In this document: positions 53,008 to 62,082 of the stretch, piece after piece
Numbering within the stretch: the first letter of the stretch is position 1
Layout of the letters: the number at the start of each line of letters is the position of its first letter
Source of the DNA: Gammaproteobacteria bacterium
GTDB taxonomy: Bacteria; Pseudomonadota; Gammaproteobacteria; Legionellales; Legionellaceae
Reading direction: 5' to 3'
DNA length: 64,000 nt
Assembly (NCBI GenBank): GCA_024742995.1
Contig: JANSXK010000007.1
Location: 1-64,000, forward strand
Program-made: the position numbers and the translations under genes
Notes under the pieces: generated by a model
The model's input: the letters and a program-made list of their open reading frames with translations, nothing else
The model's database searches: none
What the model was told of the DNA's origin: nothing

Positions 53008-54017
53008 AATAAGAGACTCACATCCCCATAAGAAAAAAATCGATACCCTTCTGCAATAGCTGCTTGATACAATGCCATCGCTTCTGGATGGCCAATCAAT
53101 GCGGATACTAACATTAATAATGTCGATTCTGGTAGATGAAAATTAGTGATCAAGCCATCGCAAATCTGAAATTGATACCCAGGTTGAATAAAAATGTCTG
53201 TATCACGTTCACACGCTTGTAATTGACCGGTCTCTCCTGCAGATTCTAAGCTTCGCAACGCCGTAGTTCCAACCGCAATCACACGCCGACCTGCCGCTTT
53301 GGTTTGCTGAACTGCAGCACACAATGTTTCATCTATAGTAAACCATTCTGCATGCATTTTATGATCCGCCAAGGCTTCCGCACGGACCGGTTGAAACGTG
53401 CCTGCGCCAACATGCAGCGTCGTATAAGCCCAACGCACCCCTTTGGCTTCCAATGCCTCAAACATTGCTGCATCAAAGTGCAATCCGGCCGTGGGGGCTG
53501 CAACCGAGCCCTTATGTTTGGCGTAAATGGTTTGATAACGCTCTTGATCAGTGATTTCATCTTGGCGAGTAATATAAGGGGGTAAAGGCACGTGTCCGAT
53601 GTCATCTAAAATAGTTTCAATCGTAGCAGCAGCACGACATCGATATACCCCACCCTGCTTTTCCAATACTTCTAGCGTCCAATCATGCCCTAAATAAATA
53701 AGGGTTCCTGGTTTCGGCGTTTTGCTCGCGCGAATATGCGCTAAAAACTCATGCGAGGACAGTAAGCGTTCCACAAAAACTTCTACTTTGCCGCCACTGG
53801 CTTTTTGGCCAAACAATCTGGCAGGAATCACACGACTGTCGTTAAATACCAACAAATCACCTGGCTGCAAATACTGAGGTAAATCCTGAAATACGCTATG
53901 AATATGTGAGGGATTGGCGCGATCATAAACCAACATGCGCGAATCAGAACGCTTATCTAGGGGAAATTGCGCAATCAATTCAGGTGGCAATTCGAAATAA
54001 AAATCGGATTTTTTCAA
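53004..54017 (-). CDS. queA: S-adenosylmethionine:tRNA ribosyltransferase-isomerase QueA
   Basis: A 337-residue enzyme that forms epoxyqueuosine from preQ1-tRNA using the ribosyl part of SAM. Marks are DFYFELPPELIAQFPLDKRSDSRML, GDLLVFNDSRVIPARLFG, SVAAPTAGLHFDAAMFEAL, THL-type TTLHVGAGTFQPV and ITNFHLPESTLLMLVSA. The start is a TTG with AGGGA five bases upstream. Its substrate is made by TGT, which in this locus is replaced by the shortened homologue that follows. Confidence 0.95.
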   Translation of the reverse strand: MKKSDFYFELPPELIAQFPLDKRSDSRMLVYDRANPSHIHSVFQDLPQYLQPGDLLVFNDSRVIPARLFGQKASGGKVEVFVERLLSSHEFLAHIRASKTPKPGTLIYLGHDWTLEVLEKQGGVYRCRAAATIETILDDIGHVPLPPYITRQDEITDQERYQTIYAKHKGSVAAPTAGLHFDAAMFEALEAKGVRWAYTTLHVGAGTFQPVRAEALADHKMHAEWFTIDETLCAAVQQTKAAGRRVIAVGTTALRSLESAGETGQLQACERDTDIFIQPGYQFQICDGLITNFHLPESTLLMLVSALIGHPEAMALYQAAIAEGYRFFSYGDVSLLL

Positions 54018-54034
54018 AAGAATCCCTTTAGGGC

Positions 54035-55345
54035 TTACACCGCATCAAAGACACTATCATTCATGGCTTCTTTCTTTTTTTTTCGATACCAAAATAGATA
54101 CATTGGTAATCCAGTCAATACGAAGGCAATAGCCGTACCCATTGTTTTGGCTGGGGTCTGAGAAATCACCCAACAGCAAAATAACAACGAGCCCCCCGCA
54201 TAGAGCCAATGATAAAATTTGGCTTTCTCAGAAAGCAACACTTTCAAATAAGCCAAAACACACATCACATAAACAAATAAAAAAGCGAGCACCGAAAAAT
54301 CAATGATATCAGTGAGTTGCTGCGCAATGCTGGAACTCATCGTCAAAAATAGTAATGGCAAAATACCCGCGGCACTCGTCAGCAGTCCCCATACTGGCGC
54401 GTTACCCGCATTGGTTTTTGCAAAACTTGCAGGCATTAATCTATCTTCCGCCAATCCAAGCACGATTTGACCACTAGCCAACATCCAAGCGTTCAATGTC
54501 CCGATACACGCAACTGACGCAATGATTGCCACCAAATAATGCCAATTCCCGCCAAATAAAACGTGACTGGCATCAACATAAGGCGCATTGGAAACCGCTA
54601 AAATATGACCAGGCACCAAGCCCATGATGCCCGTACTGCTGAGTAAATATAACAATGCGGTACACAACGTCCCTAATATGATGGCACGCGGGATGGTTTT
54701 GGACGGGTTTTTGACCGACCCAGCGGGCGTTGTAGCTGCTTCAAGACCGATAAATCCCCATAAGGTCAAAAGCATGACTTGTGACAATTTAGCGGAAGTT
54801 GGCAATGCTTGTACGGCGGGTGTGATGGTGAAATTATCTGCATTAAAATAATAAAGAGCCAATAAAGGTAATAAAAATAAGGGTAGAATTTTCAAAATGG
54901 TTAGGACCAACTCAACTTCTCCGGCAGCTTGAATGCCTTTGAGATTTAAATAAGTCACCGCAATCAATAACGCAATTTCCAAAGCCAAATAGACCCAGGG
55001 CGATTGAGAGCCTATAAATGGGCTCAAATAACTGACACTGGCTATGATCACTGCAATCGTACTGACCCATGAGATCACCCAATAAGTCCAACCTGTAAAA
55101 AATGCTGGTGTTGATCCAAACAATGCTTTGACATACACATGCGGACCACCGGTTTTAGGGAAGCGCTGACACAATCCGGCAAACACCAAAGCCAAACAAA
55201 TGGCACCCAAACCTGAACCGAGCCATCCCCAAACACTATATTGTCCATAGGCAGCAAGACTCGCAGGTAACATAAAAACGCCAGAGCCTATTTGACTCCC
55301 AGTCACAATCGCAAAAACTGACCAAAATCCTATTTTTTTTGACAT
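54035..55345 (-). CDS. APC-family amino-acid antiporter/permease (AdiC-like)
   Basis: A 436-residue transporter with 12 predicted membrane segments. Helix 1 reads IGFWSVFAIVTGSQIGSGVFMLPASLA, the substrate-binding GSG loop of the AdiC/arginine-agmatine group, and LMLLTL-like LWGFIGLEAATTPAGSVKNPSKTIPRA is typical of helix 6 and its loop. Substrate cannot be fixed from sequence; basic amino acids or their amines are likely from the subfamily. The ATG at 55345 is preceded by AGG at good spacing. It lies 17 bases before queA and may be co-transcribed with it. Confidence 0.85.
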   Translation of the reverse strand: MSKKIGFWSVFAIVTGSQIGSGVFMLPASLAAYGQYSVWGWLGSGLGAICLALVFAGLCQRFPKTGGPHVYVKALFGSTPAFFTGWTYWVISWVSTIAVIIASVSYLSPFIGSQSPWVYLALEIALLIAVTYLNLKGIQAAGEVELVLTILKILPLFLLPLLALYYFNADNFTITPAVQALPTSAKLSQVMLLTLWGFIGLEAATTPAGSVKNPSKTIPRAIILGTLCTALLYLLSSTGIMGLVPGHILAVSNAPYVDASHVLFGGNWHYLVAIIASVACIGTLNAWMLASGQIVLGLAEDRLMPASFAKTNAGNAPVWGLLTSAAGILPLLFLTMSSSIAQQLTDIIDFSVLAFLFVYVMCVLAYLKVLLSEKAKFYHWLYAGGSLLFCCWVISQTPAKTMGTAIAFVLTGLPMYLFWYRKKKKEAMNDSVFDAV

Positions 55346-55482
55346 CTCTGACCTATAAAGTACATCATTTTTCAATTAAGCGCGTATGATAGCACAAATT
55401 GCGAATAAATGTGTCATAAAAAAGACTTTTTTCGACGACAATCCTACGTCCCTCAGGATCCACTGCATTGAATAAAAGCTGG

Positions 55483-55505
55483 ATTCCGCGTATAAAACGC
55501 GGAAT
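55483..55505. repeat. REP-like hairpin
   Basis: ATTCCGCGT and ACGCGGAAT form a perfect 9-base stem with a 5-base loop. It is located in the 248-base gap between two divergent genes. A weaker relative (CCCGTGCAAGCGGG) is at 1127-1140. Confidence 0.5.
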
Positions 55506-55593
55506 GTAAGCAAGGCACCACCACCACATCAACAACGCTAGATCATGATTTTTTGGTCTATAATAATACATACGACCTTAAATCAGGACAAAA

Positions 55594-56898
55594 ATGCCAC
55601 AAATCATCTTACGATTGCCTGTAAATACCTCAGGAGCCGACTACATCATTGGTGATGTGCATGGATCTGCCTTGTTTCATCAAGTTGTTGCACAATTAGG
55701 ACCACATGATCGTTTGTTTTGTGTGGGTGATTTATTTGATCGAGGCGGCCAAGAAGTGAGTATCTATCAAACTGTTCATACGCATCCAAACATCTACGCA
55801 ACTCGCGGCAATCATGAACAAATGTTTCTCCAAGCACTTTCTAAAAAAGCAACAGCACAAGACATTGCGCTATTCCTATTCAACGGCGGGGATTGGGTAT
55901 TACGTGACGAATATGATAGAAATAAAATTATGGCGCATGTTCAAGCAACATTCGAACATGAGGGATACGATTTAGAAGAGATAAAAAAATCATTTCAAGC
56001 AGCGCCGAAAATAGCAGAAACCGCCGATATTTTTCGATTTATTTCTGCATTGCCATATCTCATTAGTGTTGGCGAAGGCCCAAATGCTTTTCTTGTCTGC
56101 CACGCTGATTTACCGTGCAGCGATGAAGACTTAAACACCCTCCCAGATGGTCGAACCAACGTATCAAAAACCTTCCAAACACACGTGCTTTGGGCTCGAA
56201 AGGAAGGGGGAGAATATCCAAAACTGTGCCAAGGTAAACGCGATGCTCACTCAACCATCGTATACTGCGGTCATACTATCATACAATCTGCCAAAGATAG
56301 CGTGCGCCCCGAAACCAATCACGTGAACCTCGATGGTGGTGCTTATGAAACAAAGTGTTTTATTGTCGTTAATCACCACGAGCAACGAGCAAGTCTCGTC
56401 CACGCACTTGATGAAACCAACTCAAGTCATTTGGATCTTCATAGAGCAGCCGCCCAGAACATCACGCAGCATTTACAACATATCGCATACGATGAAGCAA
56501 CACAAAGTGTTCAATCCATCATCACGACGCTTCAAAAAGCACTGAAACCATTAAGGGATATCAAGCCCGTCAACAAAGTGCTAAAACTAAAATACGAAAA
56601 TCTTGCTCAAAATATAACCACACTCAACGCAGCATATGAGATGTGGGCACAAAATTCTCGTCATTGGAACGTGTTAAATCTTTCGCTACAAGCCTGTCAG
56701 ACTTGCTTCACAGAAATTTTTCCAGCAAAAAAAGTGTCTCATTTAAAAAAAGGCACGTACCCATTTCGACACCCAAGTCAGGCGCTCACCGTACTAGAAA
56801 ACATTAAGGTCCAACTTGATGCGCTGCAGGCTCCAATTCAGGCCATTAAAACACGATATTTTGAGTCAGAACATCCTCATACCACAAAACCATCTTAG
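55594..56898 (+). CDS. PP2A-type serine/threonine phosphatase with C-terminal helical extension
   Basis: A 434-residue protein. The metallophosphatase motifs are GDVHG (20-24), GDLFDRGG (45-52) and RGNHEQM (71-77), with later metal-binding histidines in VCHADLPC and YCGHTII. Residues 1-240 form the phosphatase domain, most like phage lambda-type enzymes. Residues about 270-434 are an added helical, charged region (ITQHLQHIAYDEATQSVQSIITTLQKAL onward) not found in housekeeping members. A TATAAT lies at 55559-55564 and AGGA five bases before the ATG. The extension and single-gene setting suggest a specialised, possibly host-directed role; this is inference. Confidence 0.82.
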   Translation: MPQIILRLPVNTSGADYIIGDVHGSALFHQVVAQLGPHDRLFCVGDLFDRGGQEVSIYQTVHTHPNIYATRGNHEQMFLQALSKKATAQDIALFLFNGGDWVLRDEYDRNKIMAHVQATFEHEGYDLEEIKKSFQAAPKIAETADIFRFISALPYLISVGEGPNAFLVCHADLPCSDEDLNTLPDGRTNVSKTFQTHVLWARKEGGEYPKLCQGKRDAHSTIVYCGHTIIQSAKDSVRPETNHVNLDGGAYETKCFIVVNHHEQRASLVHALDETNSSHLDLHRAAAQNITQHLQHIAYDEATQSVQSIITTLQKALKPLRDIKPVNKVLKLKYENLAQNITTLNAAYEMWAQNSRHWNVLNLSLQACQTCFTEIFPAKKVSHLKKGTYPFRHPSQALTVLENIKVQLDALQAPIQAIKTRYFESEHPHTTKPS

Positions 56899-58367
56899 GC
56901 CAGTTTGATCTCACGACGATGACAAGTCTGGTGCAAGAGATAAGCCACACAAATCATCACCACACCAATCCCAAAGACGACCCACCCCATATGCTCATAA
57001 TAGCGTTGATACATACTCAAGCTTTGTAGCGGAGAAATCATATGGGCAGGTAAGGCCACCCATTGCGCAATATGGCCCGACAATATATTAGACAAAGAGC
57101 TTGCCAAATACCAAGCACCCATGGCAAATCCTAGCATCCTAACATCGCAATATAACCCTATCATGCTTAAACCAATCGCGCTCACCCACAGTTCTGCCAA
57201 CGTGATCAAAACATACGTCAATGCAATAAATCCACCATGTATCATCCCTTCTGGGGTTGCGGGTGCGATGCCTATGATGATCAATGCCGCACTGGCCAAT
57301 AAAGTACCAGACGCAAATTGATATGGAATCGAAAAACCCGGGAAACGTCGATAAAATCGGGGTAAATACATCCCCAAAATAATGATCAGCAGTGGGTTCA
57401 ATAATTGATAATGCGCGGGTGAAAACGACAATCCAAACCATTGGGTCAAAGAATTATATTTGGCGAATAAAATTAAAGTGGTATTCATCTGATTGTAAAC
57501 CACAAAAAATATAATCGCTTCCACAATCAAAAGAATTGCAATCAGCTGTTTGATACGCACCACACCTGATAACAAACACGATTGGATCACAAACCAAATA
57601 ATCCCTACGACACAGCCAATACTCACCACCACACTGGCCACAACAATATGCGAATATGCAAATAGTGTGAAGCCATAAAGCACGGTCAAGTACCCGATGA
57701 GATGTAGCCAACCTCGTTTGGACAAAGCATGCTGATCTTTCGCTGCCACAATCGGATCATATAGAGAATATCGTGCCGCAAAATTTGTTGCAGCAATCGC
57801 CTTGCCAACAAATGTGAGTGCCAATACCGACAAAGGGCCGTAACGACTTTCTAAAAGAGAAGGCGCAATCACTGTGGCCAACAGTCCACCCACATTGATG
57901 GCCATATAATAAAACGTCATGGCTGATTTGGCTTTGACATCTTCATTGTGATATACACGTGACACCATGGCTGACGCCGTACCCATCAAAAGCGAATTTG
58001 CAGCAGGAATCATGGCATAAGCAATCAAAAACAATTTATCGCCAAAACTGGTAATGGTCAGACCACTTAGCATGATCAGCAAATAATCCACAACCAAAAA
58101 AACGCTGCCAAATAAGATGCTACGCCGTAAACCCAATACTTGATCAGCCATATATCCGCCTAAAATAGGCATCAAATACCCTGTGGCTTGGCTAATGCCC
58201 ATAAAGGCATACGCTTTGCCTTGATCGTAGCCCAAACCATGCATGAACAACGGTCGTGTTAAAAATAGAATCAAAATGGAGTTCAAGCCAAACGCCGCAA
58301 ATTGGCTCCAAAACGTGATCATCACGATATTGGTGGCTTGTTTTTTCTGGATTCTCGGGTTCGTCAA
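56895..58367 (-). CDS. POT-family peptide transporter lacking the ExxER motif
   Basis: A 490-residue transporter with about 14 membrane segments. The POT signature ATGYLMPILGGYMADQVLGLRRSILFG is clear, as are FYYMAINVGGLLATVIAP and the LAELWVSAIGLSMI segment of the second half. The usual helix-1 ExxERFxYYG, needed for proton coupling, is replaced by FWSQFAAFG. Legionellales carry several POT proteins of this kind, important for amino-acid supply, so it is likely a functional variant. The start is a TTG at 58367; its end overlaps the convergent phosphatase gene by four bases. Confidence 0.88.
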   Translation of the reverse strand: MTNPRIQKKQATNIVMITFWSQFAAFGLNSILILFLTRPLFMHGLGYDQGKAYAFMGISQATGYLMPILGGYMADQVLGLRRSILFGSVFLVVDYLLIMLSGLTITSFGDKLFLIAYAMIPAANSLLMGTASAMVSRVYHNEDVKAKSAMTFYYMAINVGGLLATVIAPSLLESRYGPLSVLALTFVGKAIAATNFAARYSLYDPIVAAKDQHALSKRGWLHLIGYLTVLYGFTLFAYSHIVVASVVVSIGCVVGIIWFVIQSCLLSGVVRIKQLIAILLIVEAIIFFVVYNQMNTTLILFAKYNSLTQWFGLSFSPAHYQLLNPLLIIILGMYLPRFYRRFPGFSIPYQFASGTLLASAALIIIGIAPATPEGMIHGGFIALTYVLITLAELWVSAIGLSMIGLYCDVRMLGFAMGAWYLASSLSNILSGHIAQWVALPAHMISPLQSLSMYQRYYEHMGWVVFGIGVVMICVAYLLHQTCHRREIKLA

Positions 58368-58504
58368 ATGGGTACATCCAAATTCGACAGTAATTTCAGT
58401 GTAGAAGAAGTCACAGCGCTTTGTAAATCATAAGTACTGTTTTATTTTGCCTAATATCCATGATAGGGTTAGATATCACTGTCTTTCAGCATGGAACGCA
58501 GCTC

Positions 58505-58741
58505 ATGACTTCAAAAGAACAAAAAATCGCGAATCCGATGAACTACTACAAAATGCCAGATGAAATCGAGCATGACACTTCTTTATCCACAGACGATAAA
58601 ATCAAAGTGTTGACCAATTGGCTCGATGACATCCAACTCCGTGAAACAGCGGAAAGCGAAAATATGCCCTCGATTCACAATTCTCGTGGTCATCATATCG
58701 AACAAATTGCCAAACTATTAAGGAAATACCGCGGAGAATAA
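58505..58741 (+). CDS. small conserved-looking protein of unknown function
   Basis: A 78-residue charged protein without signal or membrane segment: MTSKEQKIANPMNYYKMPDE onward, then STDDKIKVLTNWLDDIQLRETAESENMPS and a basic C-terminus QIAKLLRKYRGE. It looks like two helices. The ATG at 58505 is preferred over the frame start at 58460, although its ribosome binding site is weak. It ends two bases before the membrane protease gene and is surely co-transcribed with it. I do not know its role; a regulator or chaperone of the protease is one possibility. Confidence 0.65.
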   Translation: MTSKEQKIANPMNYYKMPDEIEHDTSLSTDDKIKVLTNWLDDIQLRETAESENMPSIHNSRGHHIEQIAKLLRKYRGE

Positions 58742-58743
58742 GC

Positions 58744-59820
58744 ATGCATCTAAGCATAGCCATCATTGCCGTCCTCCTCAGTATTCTCCTCATCGTCGCT
58801 GTACATGAAGCCGGACACGCCATTGTTGCACGCTGTTTTGGGGTACGCATTCGGCGTATTGCCGTTGGCGTTGGCAAACCCTCATGGCGGTGGCGAGATC
58901 AGCAAGATCGTGAGTGGATCGTAGGATTATGGCCTATTGGCGGTTATGTACACTTCTTCAATACCAGAGTTGCCTCTGTCGCACCCCAACAACAGTCACA
59001 TTGTTTCGATAAAAAACCCATTGGAACACGCATCCTGATATTAGTCGCTGGCGCCGCTGCAAACGTCCTTTTGGCCTGGTTTGCACTAACAGGCTACTAC
59101 CTAGTGGGTCATCAACAAAGCACGCCTATCATCGCGACAGTCACTCCAGCCAGTATCGCAGCCCAAGCGCAATTAAAGCCTGGAGATGAGTTCATCAGCA
59201 TTGCAGGACACCCCAGCCCTTCTTGGCAAAGTGTCAGCATGCAATTGTTTCTACAGCTTGGAAAAGCACAAACACAAGTGATCGTGAAAAATACCGCAGG
59301 CATCAACCGAAAAACCACGCTACATCTCAGCCATTGGCAAGACCAACACCAGGCATCTTTGCTGGAAAACCTTGGCCTTATGCCTGATAGCAACCCTAAT
59401 CATCTCCGACAAATCGCAGGAGAACCCTTATTTCAAGCGGTGTATCACGCAACAACAAAAGGAATCATATTAGGTTATTTTTATCTTATGGTACTTAAAC
59501 AAGTCCTCTCTGGCACAGTGCCCTTTTTATTGTTACTGGGACCACTGGGCTTGTTGATGACGATGGTAGATTCTTTTCTGCAAGGGGTAGCCGTGTTTTT
59601 ATACTTCTTAGCCAATCTCAATCTAGCCGTCGCCATCGTTAATCTCTTACCACTCCCGGGATTAGATGGTGGTGCCATTGTTTACGCATGCATCGAAAAA
59701 ATCAGGGGAAAACCGTTATCTATTGCCTTAGAAGTCCTATTACATCGCCTGGCAATGATTGCGCTATGTGTATTGTTCATACAGTTAATTATGAACGATG
59801 TACAACGCTATTTTACATAA
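58744..59820 (+). CDS. M50 family (site-2 type) intramembrane metalloprotease
   Basis: A 358-residue membrane protease. The zinc motif HEAGH is at residues 21-25 in the first membrane segment and the third ligand is Asp308 in NLLPLPGLDGGAIV. One PDZ domain (about 120-185) sits in the periplasm with KPGDEFISIAGHPSP. It resembles RseP, which cuts anti-sigma factors after stress, but RseP usually has two PDZ domains and lies between dxr and bamA. Here it stands alone behind a 78-residue protein. It could be a second site-2 protease or the only one, relocated. Confidence 0.9.
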   Translation: MHLSIAIIAVLLSILLIVAVHEAGHAIVARCFGVRIRRIAVGVGKPSWRWRDQQDREWIVGLWPIGGYVHFFNTRVASVAPQQQSHCFDKKPIGTRILILVAGAAANVLLAWFALTGYYLVGHQQSTPIIATVTPASIAAQAQLKPGDEFISIAGHPSPSWQSVSMQLFLQLGKAQTQVIVKNTAGINRKTTLHLSHWQDQHQASLLENLGLMPDSNPNHLRQIAGEPLFQAVYHATTKGIILGYFYLMVLKQVLSGTVPFLLLLGPLGLLMTMVDSFLQGVAVFLYFLANLNLAVAIVNLLPLPGLDGGAIVYACIEKIRGKPLSIALEVLLHRLAMIALCVLFIQLIMNDVQRYFT

Positions 59821-59824
59821 AACG

Positions 59825-59980
59825 CTCTTCTTCCCCAGGGAAGAAGGTGCCCAAAGAATGGATAAGGGGAGCATAAAAATCCCTTCTCCCTCAAGGGAGA
59901 AGGTGCCCGAAGGGCGGATGAGGGGGAACCAGACATAAAAACACCTTCTCCCCAAAAGAAGAAGGTGCAAAAAGCGCAGA
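59825..59980. repeat. dispersed two-hairpin repeat, three imperfect copies
   Basis: Copies of the unit in the opposite orientation: CCTTCTCCC-TCAA-GGGAGAAGG followed by TGCCCGAAGGGCGGATGAGGG (59882-59925) is the best preserved in the window; flanking copies are degraded. It separates the protease gene from the convergent coiled-coil paralogue. Confidence 0.8.
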
Positions 59981-60001
59981 AAACAGTGGGATTAAACTAT
60001 T

Positions 60002-61834
60002 TTAAAGCCCACCACTGATATCATGAACACCATCTCTACCCTGATCCGGATCTGGCTGATTCCGACCTTCGAACGTAGGAATGGTATCTATGAGCCAATT
60101 ATCCATCTGCTGCTCAAAACTCTCCTCGCTTTGTGCAAATAATTTATTGCGCTCAGCTATTTCCGCATCGGCGCTCTTAATCATATATCGTACAATATAA
60201 ATGATTGATGCGAGTACCTTCAATACACCATTCAAACGTGGCCAAAGCTCTGGCGTTTCAACAGCCGCTTCTTCCAAGTCTGTTTTTGTTCTTTGTATTA
60301 CGTCTTGCATTTCCTTTTGGTAAACCTCGGTTATACCATCGACATTGTTCTCAGGATCTTGAATATCTTTAAGATATTTTTCACCAATGGCTTCCAATCT
60401 ACCTTTTAACTGCGCCATGTATGGATAAGCCGGGTTATTTTCATCGGTGATTGACAAGACTTGACCAAGGTATTGCTCATACTTATCCTTAAAAGCTTCG
60501 ATATGATCTTCAAAGGAAAGTCTTGCATTGAATATTCCCTTATTGACAAGCTCAGAACGTATAAGTTCATACTCTGATAACACACCTGTGTTCTGAAGTT
60601 TATCATGATGTTCTTGGATAAATTGCTCATATAATTTGTCAAATTGCTGATGTAATTGATTTTGATCAGCACCTCGCTGTTGAAGTGCAATAAGATATTG
60701 TGCGCCTAATTCGTACAACTTCTTAGAAGCCTTATCTAAAACTTCCTCAGCTTCTGGATGGGCCCGCTTCAGCGCTTCGATTTGTTGCATATAATCATCG
60801 TAATGATGAATGAAAGAACGAATAATGGGATCTGTTGTCGATGCCAATTGCCGAGCTCTATCCTGCAGTGCCACCAATCTATCCTGGTTAATAGTTAAAT
60901 TACTAAAGATCTGGCTCACCTCATCCCATTTTTCAGCATCTTCTTCACTCAATGAAACAGTAAGTGCCTGAACTACATTATTATAATTCTCTCTATTCTG
61001 CTCAGCATCTTCAATCGAACTTACATCACTATTTTGCAAATTCTCAGCAAACTGCGTATTGAAATCTACAATACTAGCACCAGCTTCCTGACATTTAGCC
61101 AAAAAATTTACATGATCCTGTATAACCTTACCCACCTCAGCCAAACGCGCCTCTACACTGTGCCCATACGCACTTTTTTGTTGCTTGATTTTTTCGACCG
61201 GCCCCACTTTACTTCCTGTTACTGTATCGTAAGGCTTATCAACAATTAACGGTTTCATTACTGGCATCATTTGGGCATGAATAACGGCATGTCTAACACC
61301 ATATTTTTTATCCTCTAAGCGTTCACTTAGCTCTTTACCCTTTTGCATATATGCTTTATGGAGAACATCAGGTTTTGCGCCCACTTGCGAAGCCTCTTCC
61401 AAATATGCCTGACCAATCGCAACCATATCTGTGGCAAACTGACTCAACAAGAGGAAATCATAATCATAATCCTGTTGCATTTTTTTTAGTTCTTTCCCCC
61501 CTTTTTTATTCTGCATGGCGACTAAATCAACGATTGGATTTAGCTTGGACGCATATGTTTGTTCTAAATATACTTTAGCGTCTACTAATTGCAATGCTTT
61601 TCTAGGATCAGAAACTTGCCCTTCAAACACGCCATCATACGCAACCTGAATTTCATCAAGACTAGGATCACCCTTCAATCCTAATAATCTCAGTGCTTTG
61701 GTTTTATTCATCTTTGTGGGAGCAGTCGTCGATGAGTCATGTAATGGATAATCTTCCATCTCTACTGCCTGATAATTAGGTTTTCCTTCCCTATCCAGAC
61801 CTGCATGCTCGTTACTTTTATCAGTCCCAGCCAT
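60002..61834 (-). CDS. large coiled-coil protein, paralogue A, with J-domain-like start
   Basis: A 610-residue soluble protein closely related to the next gene upstream. Residues 1-41 are a polar tail. Residues about 42-94 (KALRLLGLKGDPSLDEIQVAYDGVF onward) follow the helix I-II-III rhythm of J-domains, but the HPD motif that activates Hsp70 is absent. Residues 95-580 are helical with long coiled stretches. The end has TFEGRNQPDPDQG. No signal peptide. The ATG at 61834 has GGGAG seven bases upstream; the ATG at 61840 abuts it. Function unknown; no recognised family. Confidence 0.7.
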   Translation of the reverse strand: MAGTDKSNEHAGLDREGKPNYQAVEMEDYPLHDSSTTAPTKMNKTKALRLLGLKGDPSLDEIQVAYDGVFEGQVSDPRKALQLVDAKVYLEQTYASKLNPIVDLVAMQNKKGGKELKKMQQDYDYDFLLLSQFATDMVAIGQAYLEEASQVGAKPDVLHKAYMQKGKELSERLEDKKYGVRHAVIHAQMMPVMKPLIVDKPYDTVTGSKVGPVEKIKQQKSAYGHSVEARLAEVGKVIQDHVNFLAKCQEAGASIVDFNTQFAENLQNSDVSSIEDAEQNRENYNNVVQALTVSLSEEDAEKWDEVSQIFSNLTINQDRLVALQDRARQLASTTDPIIRSFIHHYDDYMQQIEALKRAHPEAEEVLDKASKKLYELGAQYLIALQQRGADQNQLHQQFDKLYEQFIQEHHDKLQNTGVLSEYELIRSELVNKGIFNARLSFEDHIEAFKDKYEQYLGQVLSITDENNPAYPYMAQLKGRLEAIGEKYLKDIQDPENNVDGITEVYQKEMQDVIQRTKTDLEEAAVETPELWPRLNGVLKVLASIIYIVRYMIKSADAEIAERNKLFAQSEESFEQQMDNWLIDTIPTFEGRNQPDPDQGRDGVHDISGGL

Positions 61835-61850
61835 GATCATTCTCCCAAAA

Positions 61851-61864
61851 GTATAGTCATATAC
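61851..61864 (-). promoter_or_regulatory. inverted repeat in the leader of paralogue A
   Basis: GTATA-GTCA-TATAC, 16 bases before the start codon of paralogue A. It sits in a stretch of about 40 bases that is nearly the same before paralogue B (AAAGGTATA...TTTGGG-GAATGATCATGGCT), so control was duplicated with the gene. Confidence 0.4.
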
Positions 61865-61956
61865 CTTTATTTGTAGACAATAATACCTGTTTTGTCAAAT
61901 TTTGATCAATTAATTCGGGTAATCTAACGTCAAATATAATCAGCCATACATAGAAC

Positions 61957-62061
61957 GCCCTTCTCCCCTATAAGAGAAGGTACCTGACACCCAGATGAGG
62001 TGAACCCAAAAGATTCCCTTCTCACCTGGGAGAGAAGGTGCCCAAAGGGCTGATTAGGGGG
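61957..62061. repeat. dispersed two-hairpin repeat, two degraded copies
   Basis: CCCTTCTCCCCTATAAGAGAAGG, then CCCTTCTCACCTGGGAGAGAAGG with GTGCCCAAAGGGC. It lies between the two coiled-coil paralogues, 21 bases after the stop of paralogue B. Confidence 0.75.
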
Positions 62062-62082
62062 TAAAATTACACGAAAATTAGT

